Shown piece after piece: positions 6,716 through 15,938 of a stretch of DNA of 46,400 bases; position 1 is the first letter of the stretch, and each line of letters begins with the position of its first letter. The notes under the pieces are model-generated. The model worked only from the letters and a program-made list of their open reading frames with translations, did not search any database and was not told where the DNA came from. Source of the DNA: Bacteroidales bacterium (GTDB lineage Bacteria; Bacteroidota; Bacteroidia; Bacteroidales; UBA3824). The translations under genes and the position numbers were made by a program. The DNA lies in contig JAFPZK010000076.1 of assembly GCA_017417315.1 (NCBI GenBank), forward strand, positions 1 through 46,400. Direction: 5' to 3'.

Positions 6716-6742
6716 AGCGTAAAATTTTTTATTTTTCAAGCG

Positions 6743-6750
6743 CAAAGTTA
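6743..6750 (-). promoter_or_regulatory. -7 box (TAACTTTG)
   Basis: Exact consensus on the minus strand, 27 bp before the ATG at 6715. Confidence 0.7.
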
Positions 6751-6811
6751 TAAAAATGCTTTGAAAATAACAACACAATGGATTTCTTTCGCCCGAACTC
6801 AATTTCCCGAC

Positions 6812-7228
6812 TTATCTTCTTAAAAACACCCCTTCCGCACTGCAAATCTGCGCCGTAAGTTTTGCAAAATCTTCATCGGCGTTGTAAAGCGTCATATACA
6901 AATCGTCGCTGCTGTAAATAATGGCACAATTCTGTTGAGGGAAGAAAAATGTTAAATAATCGTTTGGCTTACAGGTGGTTATTGTATCGTAAAGAAATTC
7001 GGGCGACGGGGTTTCATGTAGTTCGTTGTCGCGTTCTAAAACAAAGTCGAAATAACAGCAGAGTTTTATAATCACACGCGCAAATTTTTGCCGCAAGAGC
7101 AAAAGATGAGGCTCTTGGAGAAAGAATTTTTCTGCCGCAAAATATGCCCCGCTCCGTTGCTCAGGTATCTGCAACGGAAAAATGTCGATTACATAATATG
7201 GTGTGTCAAAGATTGATTGGTCGAACAT
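6812..7228 (-). CDS. Unknown 138-residue cytoplasmic protein
   Basis: No family is recognised. The protein is mixed alpha/beta with many aromatic residues (TPYYVIDIFPLQ, LCCYFDFVLERD, YLTFFFPQQNCAIIYSSDD) and no signal peptide or membrane helix. It has its own -7 box, with a TTTG element at the -33 position, so it looks like a genuine single gene. The next gene downstream on the same strand has a separate promoter. Nothing in the context suggests a function. Confidence 0.55.
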   Translation of the reverse strand: MFDQSIFDTPYYVIDIFPLQIPEQRSGAYFAAEKFFLQEPHLLLLRQKFARVIIKLCCYFDFVLERDNELHETPSPEFLYDTITTCKPNDYLTFFFPQQNCAIIYSSDDLYMTLYNADEDFAKLTAQICSAEGVFLRR

Positions 7229-7249
7229 AATTTATGTTTTATTTTGCAA

Positions 7250-7257
7250 CAAAATTA
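7250..7257 (-). promoter_or_regulatory. -7 box (TAATTTTG)
   Basis: Exact consensus on the minus strand, 21 bp before the ATG at 7228; a TTTG lies at the expected -33 distance. Confidence 0.7.
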
Positions 7258-7298
7258 TAAATTTCTGTCAAAATACTAATATTTTATCATTTTTTATT

Positions 7299-7306
7299 TA
7301 ACTTTG
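7299..7306 (+). promoter_or_regulatory. -7 box (TAACTTTG) of the DUF3990 gene
   Basis: Exact consensus, 15-21 bp before the two possible ATGs at 7322 and 7328. The leader is very short or absent. Confidence 0.7.
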
Positions 7307-7321
7307 CTGCATAATACAAAA

Positions 7322-7975
7322 ATGATTATGAGTAAAATAAAACTTTACCACGGAGGAAGTATGAATAAAATCGTTGTCCCTAAATTCGGATTGGGAAACG
7401 AAAAACATGATTACGGCAAAGGCTTTTATCTTACTGAAAATTTGCAACTTGCAAAAGAGTGGGCTGTGTGTCGTCCGGAATTTCAAAGCGGTTTTGTACA
7501 TACTTTTGAACTTGAAACCAACTCGCTTAATATTTTTGATTATCAATCTGAAAATATTTTGTGCTGGTTGGCGGAACTTATGAAACATCGTGATGCTTCT
7601 GATTCTAAAAGGTACAGAATTTTAGCGGCAAAATTTATTGCAAAATACGGTAAAGATACTCAAAATTGCGATATTATAAAAGGTTGGAGAGCCAATGCTT
7701 CATATTTTTATATCGCAAAAGCATTTGTCCGCGACGAAGTGGATATTGATATTCTTGAAGATTTAATGCAGTTGGGTAATCTTGGAATTCAATGGTGCAT
7801 TAAGAGCAAAAAGGCTTTTGACAATTTAGTTAATGTAACCGAAATTATTCCGGTTGATTATAAGGAGTTTAACGAAAAATATAATCAAAGGGATTCAAAA
7901 GCCCGTCATAATATGAAGGAACTAATAAATTCCGATAAAAATAAAGTTGAAAAAGTTTTTAGTACTCTTATTTAA
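7322..7975 (+). CDS. DUF3990 protein, ADP-ribosyltransferase-like; possible toxin
   Basis: A 217-residue product (ATG at 7322; MSKIK at 7328 is equally likely). The opening KLYHGGSMNKIVVPKFG and the following YGKGFYLTENLQLAKEWA are the hallmark of DUF3990. That family has the look of an ADP-ribosyltransferase fold: a strand carrying a polar residue, then G.GFYLT.....A..WA. It continues with the helical part ending in FDNLVNVTEIIPVDY. Members occur in short operons with small helical partners and are often suspected toxins; the activity is not proven from this sequence. The partner gene starts 13 nt downstream. The operon has its own promoter and no relation to the surrounding genes, as for a mobile toxin-antitoxin pair. 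Confidence 0.75.
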   Translation: MIMSKIKLYHGGSMNKIVVPKFGLGNEKHDYGKGFYLTENLQLAKEWAVCRPEFQSGFVHTFELETNSLNIFDYQSENILCWLAELMKHRDASDSKRYRILAAKFIAKYGKDTQNCDIIKGWRANASYFYIAKAFVRDEVDIDILEDLMQLGNLGIQWCIKSKKAFDNLVNVTEIIPVDYKEFNEKYNQRDSKARHNMKELINSDKNKVEKVFSTLI

Positions 7976-7988
7976 TTTTTTTTTGAAA

Positions 7989-8414
7989 ATGGCTTCGTAT
8001 CCCAAATGGTATTTAGACGAAATAGTTGAAACTCAGGGAAAACTCTTTGAGTATGTTGCAGATTTTTCGCCGGAGATAAATGTTGACGATTTCATTGAAA
8101 AATATATGAGCGGTTCAACACGAAAATTTATTGACAAAGCCGACGCATATTTGAGCAATATGGACGAAAAAGATTTGTATGATTATTTTTGTAAACACGA
8201 AAATTTTCACGCAAAGAAGGGCAAAGGTTTTCCCGGATTTGCTCCTAATTGGATAGGACAATTTTATGCTTATTATCAGTGGAAAACAGGACTTTCGAGC
8301 AGCGAAGTCATCAAAAAACTACCGCTTGACTTTATGAAAGCCGCATATCACGGGCTTCATGATTTAGATTTAAATCTTGCTGTTAAAAAAGTAATTACAG
8401 CGATGAAAAAGTAA
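7989..8414 (+). CDS. Partner of the DUF3990 protein, possible antitoxin
   Basis: A 141-residue protein, mostly helical, starting 13 nt after the DUF3990 stop. The C-terminal part (WIGQFYAYYQWKTGLSSSEV, then KLPLDFMKAAYHGLHDLDL) resembles the DUF3791 helical pattern (Y..Y...TGLSS.EV...LP) of proteins that accompany DUF3990. The N-terminal part (WYLDEIVETQGKLFEYVADF) is unfamiliar. It has no membrane segment or DNA-binding motif. An in-frame upstream start at 7947 would lie inside the DUF3990 gene and is rejected. The role as antitoxin is inferred only from pairing and size. Confidence 0.6.
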   Translation: MASYPKWYLDEIVETQGKLFEYVADFSPEINVDDFIEKYMSGSTRKFIDKADAYLSNMDEKDLYDYFCKHENFHAKKGKGFPGFAPNWIGQFYAYYQWKTGLSSSEVIKKLPLDFMKAAYHGLHDLDLNLAVKKVITAMKK

Positions 8415-8419
8415 AGTCT

Positions 8420-8920
8420 TTACAACTTTTTTTCCCTTAATTCAAACTTACCTTTGCGCCAATTAGCGTAGCCCGTAACAATATAGCCCGCTTTGTCGTA
8501 AAGTTTTTTTGCGTGTGGATTTTCTGTAAAACAATCTATGCGAATTGTTTCGTAACCATCGGATTTACAGAGATTTTCAATAAATTCAAGTGTTTGCATG
8601 GCAATGCCTTTTTTCTGAAATTTTGGATTAACGCACAAGCGGTGGATTACGTTGAATTTGGCATCAGGGTAAGTCCATTTGCCATTTTGATATTGCGAAT
8701 CACACTCCTCGCTCAGCACAAAACAGACAGCGATATGGTTGTCAATCAATCCTACAAACATCTGATTTTTAGCAATATCCTCGGCGAGGATTTCTTTATC
8801 GGGATAAACGTCGTCCCACTGAAAAATTTCACCGTCTTCCATCGCGGCAATGGCGGCGGAATACACGGCGAAAATTTCGTCAAGGCAGGCGAGGTCGGTG
8901 ATTTTTGAGAATGTCAGCAT
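8420..8920 (-). CDS. GNAT-family N-acetyltransferase
   Basis: A 166-residue acetyltransferase. The acetyl-CoA pyrophosphate loop is seen as NPKFQKKGIAMQTLEFIE (Q..GIA, close to the Q.....G.A consensus). The C-terminal signature is IRIDCFTENPHAKKLYDKAG, a typical GNAT strand 5/helix 4 with the conserved Tyr. The substrate is not deducible; an acidic N-terminal segment with EIFQWDDVYP suggests a small-molecule or peptide amine. It is convergent with the DUF3990 operon (5 bp between stops) and has its own promoter. Confidence 0.88.
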   Translation of the reverse strand: MLTFSKITDLACLDEIFAVYSAAIAAMEDGEIFQWDDVYPDKEILAEDIAKNQMFVGLIDNHIAVCFVLSEECDSQYQNGKWTYPDAKFNVIHRLCVNPKFQKKGIAMQTLEFIENLCKSDGYETIRIDCFTENPHAKKLYDKAGYIVTGYANWRKGKFELREKKL

Positions 8921-8939
8921 ATAATAAAATTTTCAACCG

Positions 8940-8947
8940 CAAAATTA
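8940..8947 (-). promoter_or_regulatory. -7 box (TAATTTTG) of the GNAT gene
   Basis: Exact consensus on the minus strand, 19 bp before the ATG at 8920. It is nearly back to back with the RecQ promoter at 8987. Confidence 0.7.
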
Positions 8948-8986
8948 ATAAAATCTAAAAACAATTGCTTAAATATTTTATTTTTA

Positions 8987-8994
8987 TAACTTTG
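8987..8994 (+). promoter_or_regulatory. -7 box (TAACTTTG) of the RecQ operon
   Basis: Exact consensus, 25 bp before the ATG at 9020; probably drives both helicase genes. Confidence 0.7.
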
Positions 8995-9019
8995 CAATTG
9001 CAAAATAATTAGACTAATT

Positions 9020-11062
9020 ATGCAGACACCACTTGAAATACTAAATACTATATACGGCTACAACACCTTCCGCCAGATGCAGGAAAGTGTTATAAATCAA
9101 ATACTTTCACATAAAGATTCGCTCGTGCTGATGCCAACAGGCGGCGGCAAGTCCATTTGCTATCAAATTCCCGCGATGATTTTGGACGGGCTTACAATTG
9201 TGGTTTCGCCATTGATTTCTTTGATGAAAGACCAAGTGGATTCGCTAAAATCAAACGGTGTGTCTGCCGAAGCCCTCAATAGCAACAATTCTGAAATCGA
9301 AAACGACAGAATTAAAAACGATTGTCAAACAGGCAAAATTAAAATATTGTATATCTCGCCTGAACGTTTACAGAAGGAGTTGCAATGGATGCAAATCAAT
9401 ATTAAAGTATCACTTTTTGCAATTGACGAGGCTCACTGCATTTCGCAATGGGGACACGATTTCAGACCCGAATACACGCAATTATCAAATCTTCACAAAT
9501 TATTTCCAAATGTAACCATAGCCGCTTTTACCGCAACTGCCGACAGCCTTACGCAAGAAGATATTGTCAAGCAACTAAAACTTATTGACTATCAACTTTT
9601 TAAAAGTTCATTTGACCGTCCGAATCTCAGTCTTGATGTCAAAGCGGGGTATAGTGAAAAAGAGAAAATAGCCGAAATCGTGTCCATTATAAAGCGACAC
9701 AACAATGAATCGGGAATTGTGTATTGTCTTTCTCGAAAAAACACCGAAAAAGTTGCAGAACTTCTTAAAGAACAGGGCATTAATGCAGCCGCTTATCACG
9801 CGGGAATGACAACCGAAACACGCAATCAAGTCCAAAACGATTTTACAAACGACAGAATCAATGTAATATGCGCCACAATCGCGTTTGGAATGGGGATCGA
9901 CAAAAGCAATGTCAGGTTTATTGTACATTTCAATCTTCCAAAAAGCATTGAGAATTTCTATCAAGAAATTGGTCGCGGAGGCAGGGACGGACTTCCTGCG
10001 GAAACAGTTTTGTTTTATAACATTCAGGATATAATCACATTACGGAAGTTTATTGAGGACAGCGGACAAAAGGACATTAACAGCGAAAAACTCAACCGTA
10101 TGCAAGAATATGCCGAAGCGCAAGTGTGTCGGCGCAGAATCTTGCTGAATTATTTTGGTGAAAACAACGCCTGCAACTGCGGCAATTGTGATGTCTGCAA
10201 CAATCCGCCTTCGCTTTTCGACGGCACTATTTTCGTTCAAAAAGCATTGTCGGCTATCAAAAGAACTGACGAAAAAATTGGGTTTACACTTGCTGTTGAC
10301 ATTTTGAAAGGCACACCGTCGCCCGACGTTCTCAAAAACGGATATGAAAAACTGAAAACTTTTGGCGCGGGAGCCGACACAACAGCAAGGAAATGGCACA
10401 ATTATCTTCTACAAATGCTTCAACTCGGCTTTTTGCAAATCGCATACGACGACAACAACCATTTGAAAATAACACCGTCAGGCTACGAAGTCCTTTATGG
10501 AAAAACAACGGCACAACTTGCCGTTCCAATAAAAAAAGAGTACAAAGAGGCTGAAACTAAGAAGAATACGTCCACCGATACATACAGCAACATTGACAAA
10601 AAACTACTTGAAGTTTTACGCACTTTGCGCAAGGAAATTGCCGACGAAAACAATTGGCCAGCATACGTTGTAGTGCCCGACAAAACGTTGTATGAACTTG
10701 CTAAAAATATGCCTGTTACAATGGAAGATTTCGGAAAAACATACGGAATTGGACAACGTAAAAAAGAGCAATTCGGACAGCGTTTTGTAAAAGCGATTGC
10801 CGATTATCTGCACATCGATTACAAAGAAGAACCATCAGAAAATCCGTTTGCCGAATTTGTTGAAACGGAGAAAGTATCGTATATGGAACGTCAGAAACAA
10901 CTTCATTCTCAGGCATATCAGCCGTGGACTGATGATGACGACCGAAAGTTACGGATTCTTTTTGAACGTGGATTTACAGTTGCAGAACTTGCTGATTTTT
11001 TTGAACGCGGCAGAGGCGCAATCACTTCACGCTTGAAAAAACTAAACATTGTAAATGAATAA
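9020..11062 (+). CDS. recQ: ATP-dependent DNA helicase RecQ with extra C-terminal HTH
   Basis: A 680-residue 3'-5' helicase of recombination and repair. Walker A is PTGGGKS at about residues 39-45, the DEAH box IDEAHCISQWGHDF about 135, and motif VI GRGGRDG about 315. The zinc-binding cluster CRRRILLNYF...CNCGNCDVC begins near 370, followed by the RQC winged helix, then the HRDC domain around 527-595. A final segment (WTDDDDRKLRILFERGFTV, near 635-680) is a helix-turn-helix that E. coli RecQ lacks but many Bacteroidota RecQ proteins have. The next gene, a much larger helicase fusion, starts 5 bp after the stop, so the two are co-transcribed. Confidence 0.93.
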   Translation: MQTPLEILNTIYGYNTFRQMQESVINQILSHKDSLVLMPTGGGKSICYQIPAMILDGLTIVVSPLISLMKDQVDSLKSNGVSAEALNSNNSEIENDRIKNDCQTGKIKILYISPERLQKELQWMQINIKVSLFAIDEAHCISQWGHDFRPEYTQLSNLHKLFPNVTIAAFTATADSLTQEDIVKQLKLIDYQLFKSSFDRPNLSLDVKAGYSEKEKIAEIVSIIKRHNNESGIVYCLSRKNTEKVAELLKEQGINAAAYHAGMTTETRNQVQNDFTNDRINVICATIAFGMGIDKSNVRFIVHFNLPKSIENFYQEIGRGGRDGLPAETVLFYNIQDIITLRKFIEDSGQKDINSEKLNRMQEYAEAQVCRRRILLNYFGENNACNCGNCDVCNNPPSLFDGTIFVQKALSAIKRTDEKIGFTLAVDILKGTPSPDVLKNGYEKLKTFGAGADTTARKWHNYLLQMLQLGFLQIAYDDNNHLKITPSGYEVLYGKTTAQLAVPIKKEYKEAETKKNTSTDTYSNIDKKLLEVLRTLRKEIADENNWPAYVVVPDKTLYELAKNMPVTMEDFGKTYGIGQRKKEQFGQRFVKAIADYLHIDYKEEPSENPFAEFVETEKVSYMERQKQLHSQAYQPWTDDDDRKLRILFERGFTVAELADFFERGRGAITSRLKKLNIVNE

Positions 11063-11067
11063 ATATT

Positions 11068-14000
11068 ATGCGCCACCTCGTTTTCATCGACCTTGAAGTG
11101 AATCCTCAGACCCGAAAGGTCTTGGATTTTGGGGCAGTGGATGCCAACGGGGAAAGTGTGCATACTGCGCAACAAATTGATTTTGAAAATTTTATAGCGG
11201 ATTGCGATTTTATTTGCGGACACAATATTTGTCATCACGATTCCAATTATTTTAGCCGTCCGAAAGATTCATATCTCATTGACACACTGTATCTTTCACC
11301 GCTGATTTTTCCCGAAAAACCTTATCACCGCCTTTTGAAAGACGACAAAATCATCACCGACGAACTTTCAAACCCGCTCAATGACGCTATCAAGGCTAAG
11401 GAACTTTTTTATGACGAGGTAAATACTTTTGTAACTCTTGACGAAAAATATAGGCAAATACTTGTGAATCTGTTGTTTGACAAGCCTGAATTTAACGGAT
11501 TTTTCGAATATTTGGGAGTAAAGCCCGACTGTGAAACTGTGTCATTGATACAAGACTTTTTTTATACAAAAATTTGCGAAAACTCGCCGTTGGATTTGCT
11601 TGTAAAAAACAATCCTGTGCCGCTTGCATACGCCCTCGCAATCATCACCACAGAAGACAAAACTTCGATAATTCCGCATTGGGTTCATCACCAATTCCCT
11701 GTGGTAGAGAATGTTATGCGGCTTTTAAGAAATACGCCCTGCCACGGCTGCGAGTATTGCGACCAACTCTTGAACCCCAAAATCCATCTAAAAAATTTTT
11801 TCGGTTTTGACAATTTCCGCACATACGAGGGCGAGCCGTTGCAGGAAAACGCCGTCAACGCCGCCGTCCAAAACAAAAGTTTGCTTGCAATTTTCCCAAC
11901 AGGCGGCGGCAAAAGTCTCACTTTCCAACTCCCCGCGCTCATCGCAGGACAGTCGGAACGTGCTCTTACTGTGGTGATTTCGCCGTTGCAGTCGCTGATG
12001 AAAGACCAAGTCGATAACCTCGAAAAACGCGGAATCGCCGAAGCCGTCACCATCAACGGACTTCTCAGCCCGCTTGAACGTCAGGAGGCGATTGAACGTG
12101 TGGATTCGGGCGTGGCGACGATACTTTATATTTCGCCGGAGTCGCTGAGAAACAAGACGATAGAGAAACTTTTGCTTTCGCGGCAGATTGCGCGTTTTGT
12201 GGTTGACGAGGCGCATTGTTTCAGCGCGTGGGGGCAGGATTTCAGGGTCGATTATCTTTATATCGGCGATTATATCAGGGAGTTGGCGCAGAAAAAAGGC
12301 GTCGAAAAAATCCCGGTTTCGTGTTTTACGGCGACCGCCAAACAAAAGGTGATTTCCGACATCAGGGATTATTTCAAGGCAAAACTCGGCTCGGAACTCG
12401 AACTTTTTGCGACTTCCGCCTCGCGCAAAAATTTGCGGTATCAAGTGCTTTTCAAGGAGACCGAAGACGACAAATATCTTGCCCTCCGCGAATTGATTGA
12501 AGACCGTAATTGTCCCACAATCGTCTATGTATCAAGGACTAAGCGGACAATATTGTTGGCAGAAAAACTTACAAAAGACGGCATTTCGGCACTGCCTTTC
12601 AACGGCAAGATGGAGAGCAAGGACAAACAGAAAAACCAAGACCTTTTTATCCGCGACAAGGTTCAGGTGATGGTGGCGACATCGGCTTTCGGTATGGGTG
12701 TTGACAAGGCAAACGTCAGATTAGTAATACATTACGACATTTCCGACTCGTTGGAAAACTACGTTCAGGAGGCGGGACGTGCGGGGCGCGACCCGAATCT
12801 CGAAGCCGAATGTTACGTGCTTTACAACGACAGCGACCTCGACAAACATTTTGTACTCAACAATCAGACAAAAGTTTCGTGCGCCGAAATCAATCAAATT
12901 TGGAGGGCGATAAAAACGCTCACCAAAACCCGCAAACATTTCTGTTCGTCGGCGTTGGAAATTGCCCGCGCCGCAGGTTGGAACAACGAGGTTATGGACG
13001 TTGAAACCCGCGTAAAAACCGCATTACAGGCACTTGAAAACGCGGGTTACATTCAGCGCGGCAAAAATTCGCCGAGGATTTACGCTACAAGCATACTTGT
13101 CAAAAATTTTGAGGAAGCGTCCCAAAAAATCGATTCGTCAAAACTTTTCATCACCGACGACGGCAAGACCAACGCCAAACGTATCATAAAATCCTTGATT
13201 TCAAGCAAATACGTCGCCCGCGCAGGCAACGACGAGGCGGAGGGTCGCATTGATTATCTCGCTGACCGATTGGGAATTACAAAGGAAAATGTGATTTCGG
13301 CGGTGCAGACTATGCGTCAGGAAAAAATCCTCAAAGACGACCGCGACATTTCGGCATACATCGATTCGCCCAAGGAATCACCCAAAATCTTGAAACTCTT
13401 TTATAAGATTGACTTTTTGCTTTTGGACAAACTTCAAGACGATGATATTTCGCTGAACCTCAAACAGTTGAACGAAGAAGCCGAACAATTGCAAATAAAA
13501 GCGGGTGTCAAAAACATTAAGACAATTCTGTTTTTTTGGAAAATAAAATCGTACATAAAACTCGTTTCCGACACGCCCGACAGCGTTGTCATTCAGCCGC
13601 AAATTCCTGTCGCATTGCTTAGGGAAAAACAGAAAAAAATGTTTTCGTTATGCGATTTTATCGTTCAATTCCTGATAGAAAAATACAATTCTCAGGCAAA
13701 AGGCGATGACAATCTGATACTTTTTTCTATTATTGAATTGTTGGAAAGATACAATAATTCGCTTTTGAAAGAATTTGAAGCCGACGTCCACGACATCGAG
13801 GAGGCGTTGTTGTTTTTGGCAAAAATCAATTCTATGAAACTCGAAGGCGGTTTTCTCGTTCTTTATATGGGGTTGAATATCAATCGTTTGAACTTTGACA
13901 AATATAAGCAATACACCAAGGACGACTACAAACAGATGGACGAATTTTACCGTCATAAAATAGAGCAAATCCACATCGTGGGCGAATTTGCAAATATGAT

Positions 14001-15813
14001 GGTAAAAAGTTACAACGACGCTTTGAATTTTGTACACGATTATTTTAATATCGACTACAAAAAGTTTTTGGGCAAATATTTTACTGCCGACCGTCAGAAG
14101 GAAATCGAGCGCAACATTACTCCCCAAAAGTACCGCGAACTATTTGACACATTGTCAGTTACTCAAAAACAAATAATTGACGACAGCACGTCGCCGCACA
14201 TAGTTGCGACGGCGGGTCCGGGCAGCGGCAAAACTCGTGTGCTTGTCCATAAACTCGCCTCGCTTTTGCTGATGGAAGATGTCAAACACGAACAACTTTT
14301 GATGCTGACGTTTTCGAGGGCGGCGGCGTTGGAGTTCAAGAGGCGGCTAATGGGTTTGATTGGCAACGCAGCCAACTTTGTGGAAATCAAGACATTCCAT
14401 TCGTATGCCTTTGACCTTGTGGGACAAATTGGCAAAATAGAGGACGCGCCCGACGTGGTGAAAAAAGCCACTGAAATGATTAAAAATCAAGAAGTTGAAG
14501 CCAATAAAATCGTCAAGAAAGTTCTCGTTATCGACGAGGCGCAGGATATGGATGCCGACGAGTTTGCGCTCGTGGAGGCGTTGATGGAAAGCAATGACAA
14601 TCTGCGAGTTATAGCCGTTGGCGACGACGACCAAAATATTTACGAATTTCGCGGCTCGTCGTCGGAGCATTTTTGCAAACTGATTACAAATTACGGCGCA
14701 AAACAATACGACCTTATTGACAATTATCGTTCTGACAAACAGATAGTTGCGTTTGCAAATAGTTTTGCCGCGACGATAAGCCACAGAATGAAAACTGCGC
14801 CGATAATTTCCAAATCCGACCAAAACGGCGAAGTCAAAATGGTAAAGCACACTTGTAGCGGAAGTTTTGAAAACGCCTTGGTCAACTCTCTGAAAACCAA
14901 CTATAAAAAAGGAACTTGTTGCGTTTTGACTTCAACCAACGCCGAGGCACTTTCAATACTTGGACTTTTGCTAAAAAACGGAATCAAAAGCAAACTTATC
15001 CAAAGCAACGACGGTTTTGACCTTACCAACATTGCCGAAATGCGTTTTTTCACAAAAACGATTCAGGATTACAACCAAACGCCGAAAATCAGCCTCGAAA
15101 TTTGGGACAACGCCAAAATTCAGTTGCAAAAACAATATGCTTCAAGTGCCTGTCTGAACCTTGTTTTGGAAATGATTAAGACTTTCGAGGAAAGTTACAG
15201 TGAAAAATATCTCTCTGATTTTCAAGCGTTTTTAAAGGAATCGTCGTTGGAGGATTTTCACCGCACCGAAAAAAATGTCGTTACGGTTTCAACGATTCAC
15301 AAGGCAAAAGGGCGCGAATTTGACAGCGTTTATATTTACCTGAGCAACCTCAACACCGTCACTGACGAGGAAAAACGCCGCCTTTACGTTGGTTTCACCC
15401 GTGCAAAAAACGTACTTCACATCGACTATCGGGGAATATTTTTGGATAATTTCAAGGATTTTGCGACGGATTTTTGCATCGACGACACTGAGTATCAAAA
15501 ACCTGAACAACTGATAGTTGCACTCACTCACAAAGACATAAACCTCAACTTTTTCAAACCGTTGAAATCCGAAATCCTGAAACTTCGCAGCGGACAAGAC
15601 CTCGGTGTTTCTTCATCAGATTTTCTATATCACAACGGCAATGCAATCTTAAAGTATTCCAAAGCCTTTGCAGAAAAACTCTCTGAATATCAAAAACTTG
15701 GCTACAAACCGATTTCCGCAAAAATCCGTTTCGTCCTCTCGTGGTTTTGCGAAGACGACGCGAAGGAATATGCGATAATTCTGCCGATGGTGTATTTGGG
15801 GAGAACGGTTTGA
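11068..15813 (+). CDS. DEDD exonuclease - RecQ helicase - UvrD helicase fusion
   Basis: A 1581-residue fusion of three DNA-processing domains. Residues 1-110 form a DnaQ-like DEDDh exonuclease: FIDLEVN (Asp8, Glu10), GHNICHHD (Asp58), and YHRLLKDD with SNPLNDA. Residues 250-620 are a RecQ-type helicase (PTGGGKS near 277, VDEAHCFSAWGQDF near 383, QEAGRAGRDP). Residues 620-1030 include winged-helix and helical linkers. Residues 1040-1480 are a UvrD-type superfamily 1 helicase (ATAGPGSGKTRVL near 1045, VIDEAQDMD, VGDDDQNIYEFRGSS, STIHKAKGREFDSVYI, LYVGFTRAKNVLH). All helicase motifs look intact. Long RecQ/UvrD fusions of this kind occur in Bacteroidota; a role in repair or anti-phage nucleic-acid processing is inference. 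Confidence 0.88.
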   Translation: MRHLVFIDLEVNPQTRKVLDFGAVDANGESVHTAQQIDFENFIADCDFICGHNICHHDSNYFSRPKDSYLIDTLYLSPLIFPEKPYHRLLKDDKIITDELSNPLNDAIKAKELFYDEVNTFVTLDEKYRQILVNLLFDKPEFNGFFEYLGVKPDCETVSLIQDFFYTKICENSPLDLLVKNNPVPLAYALAIITTEDKTSIIPHWVHHQFPVVENVMRLLRNTPCHGCEYCDQLLNPKIHLKNFFGFDNFRTYEGEPLQENAVNAAVQNKSLLAIFPTGGGKSLTFQLPALIAGQSERALTVVISPLQSLMKDQVDNLEKRGIAEAVTINGLLSPLERQEAIERVDSGVATILYISPESLRNKTIEKLLLSRQIARFVVDEAHCFSAWGQDFRVDYLYIGDYIRELAQKKGVEKIPVSCFTATAKQKVISDIRDYFKAKLGSELELFATSASRKNLRYQVLFKETEDDKYLALRELIEDRNCPTIVYVSRTKRTILLAEKLTKDGISALPFNGKMESKDKQKNQDLFIRDKVQVMVATSAFGMGVDKANVRLVIHYDISDSLENYVQEAGRAGRDPNLEAECYVLYNDSDLDKHFVLNNQTKVSCAEINQIWRAIKTLTKTRKHFCSSALEIARAAGWNNEVMDVETRVKTALQALENAGYIQRGKNSPRIYATSILVKNFEEASQKIDSSKLFITDDGKTNAKRIIKSLISSKYVARAGNDEAEGRIDYLADRLGITKENVISAVQTMRQEKILKDDRDISAYIDSPKESPKILKLFYKIDFLLLDKLQDDDISLNLKQLNEEAEQLQIKAGVKNIKTILFFWKIKSYIKLVSDTPDSVVIQPQIPVALLREKQKKMFSLCDFIVQFLIEKYNSQAKGDDNLILFSIIELLERYNNSLLKEFEADVHDIEEALLFLAKINSMKLEGGFLVLYMGLNINRLNFDKYKQYTKDDYKQMDEFYRHKIEQIHIVGEFANMMVKSYNDALNFVHDYFNIDYKKFLGKYFTADRQKEIERNITPQKYRELFDTLSVTQKQIIDDSTSPHIVATAGPGSGKTRVLVHKLASLLLMEDVKHEQLLMLTFSRAAALEFKRRLMGLIGNAANFVEIKTFHSYAFDLVGQIGKIEDAPDVVKKATEMIKNQEVEANKIVKKVLVIDEAQDMDADEFALVEALMESNDNLRVIAVGDDDQNIYEFRGSSSEHFCKLITNYGAKQYDLIDNYRSDKQIVAFANSFAATISHRMKTAPIISKSDQNGEVKMVKHTCSGSFENALVNSLKTNYKKGTCCVLTSTNAEALSILGLLLKNGIKSKLIQSNDGFDLTNIAEMRFFTKTIQDYNQTPKISLEIWDNAKIQLQKQYASSACLNLVLEMIKTFEESYSEKYLSDFQAFLKESSLEDFHRTEKNVVTVSTIHKAKGREFDSVYIYLSNLNTVTDEEKRRLYVGFTRAKNVLHIDYRGIFLDNFKDFATDFCIDDTEYQKPEQLIVALTHKDINLNFFKPLKSEILKLRSGQDLGVSSSDFLYHNGNAILKYSKAFAEKLSEYQKLGYKPISAKIRFVLSWFCEDDAKEYAIILPMVYLGRTV

Positions 15814-15911
15814 ACTTTCTCCTCTCATCAATGGCAAAAAACAATATTGGAAACTTTATTTGTTATTAAAAATTACTGCCAAATTGGTTAAAAATTATTT
15901 AAAAAAAATAT

Positions 15912-15919
15912 TACCTTTG
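15912..15919 (+). promoter_or_regulatory. -7 box (TACCTTTG)
   Basis: Exact consensus, 19 bp before the ATG at 15939. Confidence 0.75.
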
Positions 15920-15938
15920 TCCCCAAAATAAATCAACT

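Noticed and set aside
11788..12444. A 218-codon minus-strand frame
   Set aside because: It lies inside the helicase fusion on the opposite strand; the plus-strand frame has all helicase motifs, so this is a shadow frame.
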